DNA from: DTU053 sp012520115 | GTDB lineage: Bacteria > Bacillota > Clostridia > Oscillospirales > Acutalibacteraceae | Direction of reading: 5' to 3' | NCBI GenBank assembly: GCA_050953725.1 | Contig: JBMNNB010000003.1 | Coordinates: 496,001 to 560,000, forward strand | Length of the DNA: 64,000 nt | In this document: positions 41,568 through 49,477 of the stretch, piece by piece | How positions within the stretch are numbered: the first letter of the stretch is position 1 | How the letters are laid out: each line of letters opens with the position of its first letter | Program-made: the position numbers and the translations under genes | Notes under the pieces: generated by a model | What the model was told of the DNA's origin: nothing | The model's input: the letters and a program-made list of their open reading frames with translations, nothing else | Database searches by the model: none

Positions 41568-42510
41568 TGCTCTTTCCTCTCTTTCTCTGAAGGATTGAGG
41601 AAAAATACTTACTCCTCAGATACGGCGCACCGAGTGCGATTGCGACCACAATGGCCGAGAACAGCTTTAAGTAGTTAGCGTCAATATTAAGCCACAGCAC
41701 GGTCTGCATGACTATAAAGTAGATTATCGAGCCGAAGACCACGCTTAATAGCTTTAAAGCAAAGTTTCTGAATATCTTTGAGAACAGCACCTCGCCTATG
41801 ATAACGGCGGCAAGGCCTATGACTATTGCGCCTCTGCCCATGTTGATGTCGGCAAAGTTCTGGTACTGAGCCATCAGGCTGCCGGCAAAGGCGACCATGC
41901 CGTTTGAGAGCATAAGGCCGAGAATCTTATTTACATTGGTGTTGATACCCTGCGCTCTTGCCATATTGGGGTTTGCACCTGTGGCTCGTATTGCAGAGCC
42001 CAGCTCCGTGCCGAAGAACCAATAAAGCAGGGCAATAATAACCGCAACGATAATACCTACCACGAAAATCGGTGAATTATAGAATGGGCGCACGCCCTTT
42101 TTTACATCGTCAAGATATCTTAAAGCCACAAGCAGGTTGTAATTGTTCACGCTGACGGACTGATTGGGCTTGCCCATAATGGCAAGGTTTACGGACCACA
42201 GACCGAGCTGAGTCAATATTCCCGCAAGTATGGCGGATATTCCGAAGAAGGTATGCAGCAGTCCCGTAACGAGACCTGTGAGAACTCCGGCGCAGAAGGC
42301 GCCGACAAGGGCTATCCATACGTTATAGCCCTTCATAATAAGAACGACGCAGACAGCCGCTCCAGTGCAGAAGGAGCCGTCTACGGTAAGATCCGCTAAA
42401 TCAAGTATTTTGTAAGTTATGTAAACGCCTATTGCCATGATGCCCCAGATAAGTCCCTGAGATATGGCACCCGGCAACTGCTCGAGCAGAACCATCGGAT
42501 TTAAAGACAA
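41560..42510 (-). CDS. ABC importer permease (TrpY-like)
   Basis: A 316-residue permease of the branched-chain-type family, with about eight or nine hydrophobic segments (for example LIWGIMAIGVYITYKILDLA and GTELGSAIRATGANPNMARA). It forms the membrane channel for the substrate captured by the neighbouring lipoprotein. TTG start behind AGGAGG. A terminator-like hairpin lies between it and the binding-protein gene. Confidence 0.88.
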   Translation of the reverse strand: MSLNPMVLLEQLPGAISQGLIWGIMAIGVYITYKILDLADLTVDGSFCTGAAVCVVLIMKGYNVWIALVGAFCAGVLTGLVTGLLHTFFGISAILAGILTQLGLWSVNLAIMGKPNQSVSVNNYNLLVALRYLDDVKKGVRPFYNSPIFVVGIIVAVIIALLYWFFGTELGSAIRATGANPNMARAQGINTNVNKILGLMLSNGMVAFAGSLMAQYQNFADINMGRGAIVIGLAAVIIGEVLFSKIFRNFALKLLSVVFGSIIYFIVMQTVLWLNIDANYLKLFSAIVVAIALGAPYLRSKYFSSILQRKRGKSNA

Positions 42511-42534
42511 AATTATTCCTCCTAAACTGAAAAA

Positions 42535-42585
42535 AAGACAGCTTGAAACGGCAGAAAAGCATAAGCTCTTCTCTGCCGTTTCAAG
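42535..42585 (-). terminator. Intra-operon terminator or attenuator
   Basis: CTTGAAACGGCAGA and TCTGCCGTTTCAAG form a perfect 14-bp stem (42542-42555 with 42572-42585). On the minus strand it is followed after four bases by seven T. It sits between the binding-protein and permease genes and would raise the ratio of binding protein to permease. Confidence 0.75.
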
Positions 42586-42601
42586 ACACTGACAAAATTC
42601 C

Positions 42602-43597
42602 TTACTCTATTGCAACATATCCTTGCGGAGGTGTAATGCCAAGAGCCTCGCAAATAGCAGGGTTATACATTTTTGTGAACTCGGGAGCGTACTCAATGGG
42701 CATGGTGGAGATATTAGCCTCGCCCTTTAATACCTTAGCGGCCATCTTGCCGGTTGCAACGCCGAGATCATAGTAGTCGATTGAAAGAGTAGCCACACCG
42801 CAGCCGGAAGCGATACCCTTTTCGCCTGCTATTACCGGAACCTTAGCGGGACGGCAGATGTTATCGATGATTTCCTTATTCGATGCTGCTGCATTGTCCG
42901 TCGGAACATAGATTACATCACTTGCCTTTGCGGCTGTGGTTGTAACGGCGGCAATGTCGTTTGAGTCAGCGAAGGAATAAAGTGTGCAGGTATAGCCCAT
43001 ATCCTCAAGGAACCTCTTAACGGTGTTTACCTGATATACCGAGTTAGGCTCGCCGGAGCAGTAAAGAAGACCGACCTTCTTGGCATCCGGGAAAAGCTCC
43101 TTAACCATAGCTGCCTGCTCATCAAGGGGAGCAAGGTCGGATGTGCCGGAAACGTTTCCGCCGACTGTACCCTTAAAGTCCTTAATATCGAGGGCTACGC
43201 CGTACTCTGTGACTGATGTGCCGAGAACGGGAATCTCGGAGGTTGCGGCTGCTGCAGCCTGAAGGGCGGGAGTGGCGTTAGCCATAATAAGGTCAACCTT
43301 TGATGCTACAAAGCCGTTGGCTATGGTAGCGCAGGTGTTTACATCGCCCTGAGCGTTCTGCTCGACAAAGGTAACCTTATCGCCGAGCTCCTGTGTAAGA
43401 GCTTCACGGAAGCCCCTTGTAGCGGCGTCGAGAGCCTCATGCTGAATAAGCTGTAAAATACCTACGGTGTACTTTGTGTCGGTGCTTGCAGGTGTGCCGG
43501 TCTCGGAGGGCTTATCATCGGTCTTTTTACAGGCGGCGAATGAAAGCACTATCGTAAGACAGGCAATAACAGCGATAATCTTATGTAGTCTTTTCAT
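42602..43597 (-). CDS. ABC importer substrate-binding lipoprotein (TrpX-like)
   Basis: A 331-residue protein with a lipoprotein signal (lipobox SFAAC followed by KKTDD) and the body of the ABC_sub_bind family, with YTVGILQLIQHEALDAATRG and NSVYQVNTVKRFLEDMG. Related proteins bind tryptophan, tyrosine or similar aromatic compounds, so the substrate is inferred only. First gene of the operon; GAAAGGAAG precedes the ATG. Confidence 0.88.
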   Translation of the reverse strand: MKRLHKIIAVIACLTIVLSFAACKKTDDKPSETGTPASTDTKYTVGILQLIQHEALDAATRGFREALTQELGDKVTFVEQNAQGDVNTCATIANGFVASKVDLIMANATPALQAAAAATSEIPVLGTSVTEYGVALDIKDFKGTVGGNVSGTSDLAPLDEQAAMVKELFPDAKKVGLLYCSGEPNSVYQVNTVKRFLEDMGYTCTLYSFADSNDIAAVTTTAAKASDVIYVPTDNAAASNKEIIDNICRPAKVPVIAGEKGIASGCGVATLSIDYYDLGVATGKMAAKVLKGEANISTMPIEYAPEFTKMYNPAICEALGITPPQGYVAIE

Positions 43598-43630
43598 AAT
43601 TGTCTTCCTTTCGCAAGAATTTTATTGCTT

Positions 43631-43662
43631 TGTCGCTATGTCGCTATGTCGCTATGTCGCTT
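43631..43662. repeat. Tandem octamer repeat in the ABC importer leader
   Basis: TGTCGCTA is repeated in tandem from 43631; three exact copies and a fourth ending in T (43655-43662). It lies in the transcribed leader of the importer operon, between a hairpin and the ribosome site. Confidence 0.85.
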
Positions 43663-43677
43663 TAAATCGGTAAAGCG
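43658..43677 (-). promoter_or_regulatory. Leader hairpin of the ABC importer operon
   Basis: CGCTTTA and TAAAGCG form a perfect 7-bp inverted repeat with a 6-nt loop, starting a few bases after the predicted transcription start. It partly overlaps the octamer array. The leader is only about 80 nt, too short for a T-box riboswitch. Confidence 0.5.
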
Positions 43678-43687
43678 ATATGTACTA

Positions 43688-43715
43688 ATTATAAACCGAG
43701 ATTCAGAAATGTCAA
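43688..43715 (-). promoter_or_regulatory. Consensus promoter of the ABC importer operon
   Basis: On the minus strand a perfect TTGACA (43710-43715), 16 bp, then a perfect TATAAT (43688-43693). Confidence 0.85.
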
Positions 43716-43817
43716 GAAGATTTTATGATTTTTTTATTCCTCAACATAGAATTTTTTGAAACCGTCCTGTTTTTCGCTTAAAGACTTCTGCCGACAGCAA
43801 TTTTTTCCTTTGTTTAC

Positions 43818-43846
43818 TTGACCCGACTGTGTAATCACTGTAATAT
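43818..43846 (+). promoter_or_regulatory. Promoter of the hexuronate operon
   Basis: TTGACC (43818-43823), 17 bp, then TAATAT (43841-43846), about 70 nt before the first gene. Confidence 0.65.
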
Positions 43847-43915
43847 ATTATCGAAAGAAAATAAACCGAAGTCTTGGATTAAACAGGGCTTCGTAAATTT
43901 ACAGGGGGATGTTTT

Positions 43916-44782
43916 ATGGCAGAATTTATACTTTCCGCCTTTGCGGACGAGGCAGGCGGCGGCATACTCGACCAGATTAAGGCCTTACAGGAAAACGGCT
44001 TTACCCACATTGAGCCCCGAGGCCTTGATTACGGCAATATTTCCAAGTACACGCCCGAAATGTGCAGGGAGCTGAAAAAGGTCCTTGACGACGGCGGCAT
44101 CAGCGTTTCGGCTATCGGCTCGCCCTTCGGCAAAATCAATATAAGGGACGACTTTGAGGAGCATTTTGAGCTTTTCAAGGTCAATATCGAAAACGCTAAC
44201 ATTCTCGGCACCGATAAAATCCGTATCTTCAGCTTCTATATCGACGAGGGCGAAGTATTTGAGGATTACAGGGACGAGGTTCTGGAAAGGCTCGAAAGGC
44301 TTTGCGATTATGCACTCGCACACGGCGTAATGTGCTGCCATGAGAACGAAAGAGGCATCTACGGCAACAACGACACCCGCTGCCTTGACATATTAAAGAG
44401 CCTTGACGGCAAGATTAAGGGCGTATTCGATGCAGGCAACTACATCATTGACGGCATCGACATTCTGCCCACATACAAAATGCTTGAGCCTTATATAGAG
44501 TACATGCACATAAAGGACGGCTTCTATGCCGAAAAGAGAATCGTTCCCGCAGGCAAGGGAGAAGCAAATTACGTAGAGCTTATGCGTGAGTTTGATAAGA
44601 AGGAAGGCAAGCGCATTCTGACCCTTGAGCCGCACCTGAAGATATTCAAGGGCCTTGCGGAGCTTGAACAGCCCGGCGGTACGGCAGACAGACTCAAGGA
44701 CTACACCTACAAGACCAACAGAGAGGCCTTCGACGCTGCCGCAAACGCACTCAAAGAAGTAATCGCTCTCGCAAGAGCATAA
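43916..44782 (+). CDS. Sugar phosphate isomerase/epimerase, TIM barrel
   Basis: A 288-residue protein of the xylose isomerase-like/AP endonuclease 2 family, with acidic and His metal-ligand segments MCCHENERG, GVFDAGNY, YMHIKDGF and LTLEPHL. These fit a metal-dependent sugar isomerase or epimerase. It leads an operon with a mannonate-type reductase, a KDG kinase and a KDPG aldolase, so its substrate is probably a hexuronate or related keto-sugar. The reaction itself cannot be read from sequence. RBS AGGGGG. Confidence 0.8.
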   Translation: MAEFILSAFADEAGGGILDQIKALQENGFTHIEPRGLDYGNISKYTPEMCRELKKVLDDGGISVSAIGSPFGKINIRDDFEEHFELFKVNIENANILGTDKIRIFSFYIDEGEVFEDYRDEVLERLERLCDYALAHGVMCCHENERGIYGNNDTRCLDILKSLDGKIKGVFDAGNYIIDGIDILPTYKMLEPYIEYMHIKDGFYAEKRIVPAGKGEANYVELMREFDKKEGKRILTLEPHLKIFKGLAELEQPGGTADRLKDYTYKTNREAFDAAANALKEVIALARA

Positions 44783-44787
44783 CATGA

Positions 44788-44813
44788 AGCCTTATCCTTT
44801 GCGGGATAAGGCT
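44788..44813 (+). other. Intercistronic hairpin without T tract
   Basis: AGCCTTATCC and GGATAAGGCT form a perfect 10-bp stem with a 6-nt loop, six bases after the isomerase stop codon. No T run follows, so it is more likely an mRNA-stability or processing element than a terminator. Confidence 0.5.
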
Positions 44814-44839
44814 CTCTGACTTAAAACAGGAGGGGAATT

Positions 44840-45697
44840 ATGAATACATATACACATCCGAGTTTAAAGGGACGCACCGCAGTCATCACAGGCGGCGGCG
44901 GAGTGCTTTGTTCGAGCTTTGCCAAGGACTTAGCCGCACAGGGCATGAAGGTTGCAGTCCTCGACCTTAATATAGACGCCGCAAAGGCCGTGGCGGACGA
45001 AATAAAGGCGGCAGGCGGCACAGCCATTGCCGTACAGTGCAACGTGCTTGAGGCTGAAAGCCTTGAGAATGCCAAGAAAACAGTCACCGAGAATTTCGGC
45101 GTCTGCGATTTGCTTGTAAACGGCGCAGGCGGCAACTCGCCGCTGGGTACTACCACAAAGGAGAAGCTGGAGCTCTCTGATATAGCACAGAAGGCTGAGG
45201 GCGTTAAGACCTTCTTCGACCTTGACCCGAAGGGCATTGAGTTCGTGTTTAACCTTAACTTCCTCGGCACACTGCTGACCACACAGACCTTTGCCCGTGA
45301 CATGGCGGGCAGGGAGAATGCGGCTATAATAAACATCTCCTCTATGAACTCCTACCGCCCGCTTACGAAAATCCCCGCATACTCTGCTGCAAAGGCGGCT
45401 GTTTCAAACTTCACACAGTTTATGGCAGTACACTTCTCAGAGGTAGGAATCAGGGTAAACGCAATTGCGCCGGGCTTCTTCGCAACAAATCAGAACAGGG
45501 CTTTACTGTATAACGAGGACGGCTCGCTGACACCCCGCTCCGCAAAAATACTCGCACACACTCCCCAGAACCGCTTCGGCGTACCCGCAGACCTGACAGG
45601 CGCACTGCTCTTCCTTGCGGATGAGGCATATTCAGCCTTTATCACAGGCGTAATTCTTCCCGTTGACGGCGGCTTCTCCGCCTATTCGGGCGTATAA
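44840..45697 (+). CDS. uxuB: SDR-family D-mannonate oxidoreductase-like protein
   Basis: A 285-residue short-chain dehydrogenase with a nucleotide-binding start (AVITGGGGVLCSSFAKDLA), active-site Ser and YSAAKAA, and the C-terminal stretch VNAIAPGFFATNQNRALLYN, then GGFSAYSGV. That ending resembles the SDR-type UxuB (fructuronate reductase) of Firmicutes, which interconverts D-fructuronate and D-mannonate. The operon partners support this. The symbol is by analogy. Confidence 0.8.
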   Translation: MNTYTHPSLKGRTAVITGGGGVLCSSFAKDLAAQGMKVAVLDLNIDAAKAVADEIKAAGGTAIAVQCNVLEAESLENAKKTVTENFGVCDLLVNGAGGNSPLGTTTKEKLELSDIAQKAEGVKTFFDLDPKGIEFVFNLNFLGTLLTTQTFARDMAGRENAAIINISSMNSYRPLTKIPAYSAAKAAVSNFTQFMAVHFSEVGIRVNAIAPGFFATNQNRALLYNEDGSLTPRSAKILAHTPQNRFGVPADLTGALLFLADEAYSAFITGVILPVDGGFSAYSGV

Positions 45698-45720
45698 TTT
45701 TCAGCATAGGAAGTGTTGTT

Positions 45721-46818
45721 ATGAATCTTAATATTAAGGATGCTCAGTCCTGCAAATTCGATATGCTCGCTTTAGGCGAAGTAATGCTTCGCCTTGACCC
45801 GGGCGAGGGCAGAATCAAGTCCACCCGCAGCTTTAAGGTCTGGGAGGGCGGCGGCGAATACAATGTGGCAAGGGGCTTAAAGCGCTGCTTCGGTCTTCGC
45901 ACCACCGTTGTCACCGCCTTTGCGGACAATGAAATAGGCCGTCTTGCCGAGGATTTAATCTATCAGGGCGGCGTGGATACCTCGCTTATTAAGTGGGTAC
46001 CCTATGACGGCATAGGCAGAACTGTCCGCAACGGACTTAACTTCACAGAGAGGGGCTTCGGCATCAGAGGTGCTGTCGGCGTTTCAGACAGAGGCCATAC
46101 AGCCGCTTCTCAGCTTAAGCCCGGCGACATCGACTGGGACTATATCTTCGGCACCCTCGGCGTGCGCTGGATGCACACGGGCGGCATTTTTGCGGCCCTC
46201 TCGGAGACCACCGCACAGGTCGTAATCGAGGCAGTAAAGGCTGCCAAGAAGTACGGCACAATCGTTTCATACGACCTTAACTACCGCCCCTCGCTCTGGA
46301 AGAGCATCGGCGGCAAGGAAAAGGCTCAGGAAGTCAATAAGGAAATAGCAAAGTACATTGACGTTATGATAGGCAACGAGGAGGACTTCACCGCATGCCT
46401 CGGCTTTGAGGTGGAGGGCAACGATGAAAACCTCGCAGAGCTGAGCATTGACGGCTATATCAAGATGCTCGGCAGGGCTGTTGAGACCTATCCGAACTTT
46501 AAGGTAATAGGCAACACCCTTCGCACCGTAAGGACCGCCACCATAAACGACTGGAGCGCAATCGCATACTCAGACGGCAAGGTTTATAAGGGTCTGGAGT
46601 TCCCCGGCCTTGAAATCTTTGACCGTGTGGGCGGCGGCGACTCCTTCGCCTCGGGACTTATCTACGGTCTTATGGCAACGGGTGACCCCCAGAAGGCCGT
46701 CAATTACGGCGTAGCCCACGGCGCACTCGCAATGACGACGCCGGGCGACACCTCCATGGCAAGCCTTAAAGAGGTTGAGGCGGTCATAGGCGGAGCGGGA
46801 GCAAGGGTAAACAGATAG
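45721..46818 (+). CDS. kdgK: PfkB-family sugar kinase, probable 2-keto-3-deoxygluconate kinase
   Basis: A 365-residue ribokinase-fold protein with a GEVMLRLDPGEG start and the C-terminal catalytic motif GGGDSFASGLIYGL, whose Asp is the catalytic base. It is followed directly by a KDPG aldolase gene, so it most likely phosphorylates 2-keto-3-deoxygluconate. The family includes other sugar kinases, so specificity is inferred from context. Confidence 0.85.
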   Translation: MNLNIKDAQSCKFDMLALGEVMLRLDPGEGRIKSTRSFKVWEGGGEYNVARGLKRCFGLRTTVVTAFADNEIGRLAEDLIYQGGVDTSLIKWVPYDGIGRTVRNGLNFTERGFGIRGAVGVSDRGHTAASQLKPGDIDWDYIFGTLGVRWMHTGGIFAALSETTAQVVIEAVKAAKKYGTIVSYDLNYRPSLWKSIGGKEKAQEVNKEIAKYIDVMIGNEEDFTACLGFEVEGNDENLAELSIDGYIKMLGRAVETYPNFKVIGNTLRTVRTATINDWSAIAYSDGKVYKGLEFPGLEIFDRVGGGDSFASGLIYGLMATGDPQKAVNYGVAHGALAMTTPGDTSMASLKEVEAVIGGAGARVNR

Positions 46819-46839
46819 CTTTTTGAAAGGAAGACATAT

Positions 46840-47493
46840 ATGGAAAAGAGCAAGGTCTTAAAGAGAATAACCGATAAGGGTATTGTTGCGGTTGTCAGGG
46901 CAGAGAGCGAGGATCAGGCGCTTAAAATCGCCAACGCCTGCATAGAGGGCGGCATTGACGCTATCGAAATCACCTTCACCGTACCTCACGCCGAGAAGGT
47001 CATCGAGAGGCTCTGCAGCGAGTACGACACAAATACCCTGCTTGTTGGCGCAGGCACAGTCTTAGACGCAGCGACCGCAAGGATTGCAATGATGGCGGGC
47101 GCAAGCTTTATAGTAAGCCCCGGCTTTGACGAGGGCACAGTCAAAATCTGCAACAGGTACAAGGTACCCGTTATGGCGGGCGTTATGACCGTCACCGAGG
47201 CCATGAAGGCCATGGAGGCGGGCGCTGACGTGCTTAAAATCTTCCCGGCGGAGCTTTTCGGCCCGACTATTATAAAGGCCTTCAAGGCACCGCTCCCCCA
47301 CGGCGTATTTATGCCCACAGGCGGAGTTGACACTGAAAACGCCGCAGACTGGATAAAGGCCGGCGCAGTTGCAGTAGGCGTGGGCGGCTCACTGACAGCC
47401 GGCTCAAAGACAGGCGACTATGCGGACATTACGAAGAAAGCAAAGATTTTTGTCGAACGCATAGCCGAGGCTAAGGCCGCACTCAAAAAGTAA
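46840..47493 (+). CDS. eda: 2-keto-3-deoxy-6-phosphogluconate aldolase (KDPG/KHG)
   Basis: A 217-residue class I aldolase that splits KDPG into pyruvate and glyceraldehyde-3-phosphate. Family features are the early AVVRAES, EITFTVPHA, LVGAGTVLD, FIVSPGFDEG and DVLKIFPAE, in which the lysine forms the Schiff base. It ends the operon and precedes a terminator. Pyruvate from this step would feed PFOR. Confidence 0.93.
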   Translation: MEKSKVLKRITDKGIVAVVRAESEDQALKIANACIEGGIDAIEITFTVPHAEKVIERLCSEYDTNTLLVGAGTVLDAATARIAMMAGASFIVSPGFDEGTVKICNRYKVPVMAGVMTVTEAMKAMEAGADVLKIFPAELFGPTIIKAFKAPLPHGVFMPTGGVDTENAADWIKAGAVAVGVGGSLTAGSKTGDYADITKKAKIFVERIAEAKAALKK

Positions 47494-47513
47494 GAGAGCG
47501 CAAGCAAAAAATT

Positions 47514-47541
47514 AAGCACTACCGTTCGGTAGTGCTTTTTT
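47514..47541. terminator. Terminator between the KDPG aldolase and ABC exporter genes
   Basis: AAGCACTACCG and CGGTAGTGCTT form a perfect 11-bp stem with loop TT, followed by T on the plus strand; a T-rich tract also follows on the minus strand, so it can serve both convergent genes. Confidence 0.85.
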
Positions 47542-47554
47542 ATGCTTATTGTGC

Positions 47555-49477
47555 TTATTCGGCCTCCTCGGGGGGTATGCCGCCGATATACTGGCTGTTA
47601 TAGAGCATGGCATAGAAGCCGTTTGCCTCCATAAGCTCCTCATGTGTACCCTGCTCCACAATGGAGCCACGGCGCATTACAAGGATTTTGTCGGCGTTTC
47701 TGATTGTAGATAGCCTGTGGGCGATGACGAAGCTGGTTCTGCCCTTCATTAAGGTCTTCATGGCCTCCTGAATGTGCATCTCCGTCCTTGTGTCAACGGA
47801 GCTTGTGGCCTCGTCAAGAATCAGCACCGCCGGGTCGGCTAAGATTGCCCTCGCTATGGTGATAAGCTGCTGCTGACCCTGAGAGATATTGCCGCCGCCC
47901 TCGTCGAGCATGGTGTCATAGCCGTCAGGATAAGACATTATAAAGTCGTGGACATTCGCAGATTTCGCAGCCGATATGACCTCCTCATCGGTTGCGTCCA
48001 TCTTGCCGTAGGTGATATTCTCCCTGAAGGTACCCCTGAACAGCCATGTGTCCTGAAGCACCATGCCGAAGATGCTGCGAAGGTTGTTCCTCGGAATCTC
48101 CCTTATGTCCACGCCGTCAACCTTAATAGAACCGGAATTTACGTCATAGAAGCGCATCAAAAGGTTTACGAAGGTGGTCTTGCCCGAACCGGTGGGGCCT
48201 ACAATGGCAATAAGCTCGCCGGAGTTGACCTTTAAGTTCATATTCTCGATAAGGGGCTTTTCCTCCACATACCTGAAGCAGACATTCTCGAACTCCACAA
48301 TGCCCCTCGGCTCTGTAATGAGCTTGTCCGTGCTGTCCTTCGGCTCCTCCTGTTCGTCAAAGACGTTGAAAACACGCTCTGCGGAGGCAAGTGCGGACTG
48401 TACGTTGTTTATAATCTGAGAAATATTGTTAATGGGACCTGAGAACATCCTGGAATATGTAAAGAACACGGCAATATCGCCGAGGGATATCTTATTGTAA
48501 AGCACCAGATAGCCGCCCACGAAGCAGAGCAGGACATAAACGATATTGTTAATGAAGGTCAGTATCGGGTTAATGGTGCCGGAGATGAAGTTAGCCCTGC
48601 TGGCGGTTTTCATCAGGTCGCCGTTAATCTCGTCAAACTCAGCTATGGACTGCTTCTCATAGCCGAAGAGCTTTACTATGCTGTGTCCCGTATACATTTC
48701 CTCGATATGGCCGTTAAGCTCGCCGGTCCTGTCCCACAGGACTCTGAAGAGCTTTTTCGATACCCTTGAAATCCTGTAAGAAATAAGGGTGCTAAGAGGC
48801 ACAAAGACCACGACAATGGCGGTCATAAGCCAGTTTTTGTAAAGCATTATGGCAAAGACGCAGACAAGCTGCACCACGTTCGTGATAATCGTCACCATAT
48901 TGCTCTGCAAGCTGCTGCTGACGTTGTCGATGTCGTTTGTTATGCGGCTTAGAATGTCGCCCTTTGTGTTTGTATCGAAGAATTTCAAGGGCAGCCTTGA
49001 GAGCTTCCTGTTGATTCTCTCTCTTAAAGAGCAGACGAGCTTTTGCGATACGCCCGCCATGGTGTACTGCTGAACAAAGGTCAGCACGGCGGAACCCATG
49101 TATATCGCCATCATCTTAAATATAATCTGCTTTATTTCGGAAAAGTCGTTCGTGTTGGTCTGCAGCTTCTGCTTTATCTGGTCCGTTATGGCGTCTATGA
49201 CGTCGCCTATCATATCCGGACCCCATACGTTAAGAAGGGATATGATGACCGTAGCGATGGCCACAATTATCATTTGCCATTTGAACTTTCCGATAAGCCC
49301 CACAAAGCGTCTGAAGGTACCTTTAGCGTTCTGGGGCTTGTTGTCCGTCTTTCTCTTTCTGTGGTAGCCGGAATACCTGTGCGAGAGCTTTTCCCTGTTT
49401 ACCTTAATTGTTCTGTTTCTATACCACGAGCCGCCCTCGGTCTTTGCGGGGAGGTTCTTTTCCGTGCTGTCTGTCAT
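47555..49477 (-). CDS. Heterodimeric ABC exporter subunit B
   Basis: A 640-residue half-transporter. A basic cytoplasmic N-extension of about 60 residues precedes six membrane helices (about 65-350) and the ATPase, with Walker A GPTGSGKTT, signature ISQGQQQL and Walker B VLILDEATSSVD. The signature is ISQGQ, a variant often seen in one subunit of YfiBC/LmrCD-like heterodimers. Substrate is unknown; multidrug or lipid export is common. It overlaps the upstream exporter gene by 4 bp. Confidence 0.88.
   Translation of the reverse strand: MTDSTEKNLPAKTEGGSWYRNRTIKVNREKLSHRYSGYHRKRKTDNKPQNAKGTFRRFVGLIGKFKWQMIIVAIATVIISLLNVWGPDMIGDVIDAITDQIKQKLQTNTNDFSEIKQIIFKMMAIYMGSAVLTFVQQYTMAGVSQKLVCSLRERINRKLSRLPLKFFDTNTKGDILSRITNDIDNVSSSLQSNMVTIITNVVQLVCVFAIMLYKNWLMTAIVVVFVPLSTLISYRISRVSKKLFRVLWDRTGELNGHIEEMYTGHSIVKLFGYEKQSIAEFDEINGDLMKTASRANFISGTINPILTFINNIVYVLLCFVGGYLVLYNKISLGDIAVFFTYSRMFSGPINNISQIINNVQSALASAERVFNVFDEQEEPKDSTDKLITEPRGIVEFENVCFRYVEEKPLIENMNLKVNSGELIAIVGPTGSGKTTFVNLLMRFYDVNSGSIKVDGVDIREIPRNNLRSIFGMVLQDTWLFRGTFRENITYGKMDATDEEVISAAKSANVHDFIMSYPDGYDTMLDEGGGNISQGQQQLITIARAILADPAVLILDEATSSVDTRTEMHIQEAMKTLMKGRTSFVIAHRLSTIRNADKILVMRRGSIVEQGTHEELMEANGFYAMLYNSQYIGGIPPEEAE

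Noticed and set aside
43598..43700. A T-box riboswitch for the TrpX-like operon
   Set aside because: The leader after the promoter is only about 80 nt and lacks the long structured antisequestor layout.
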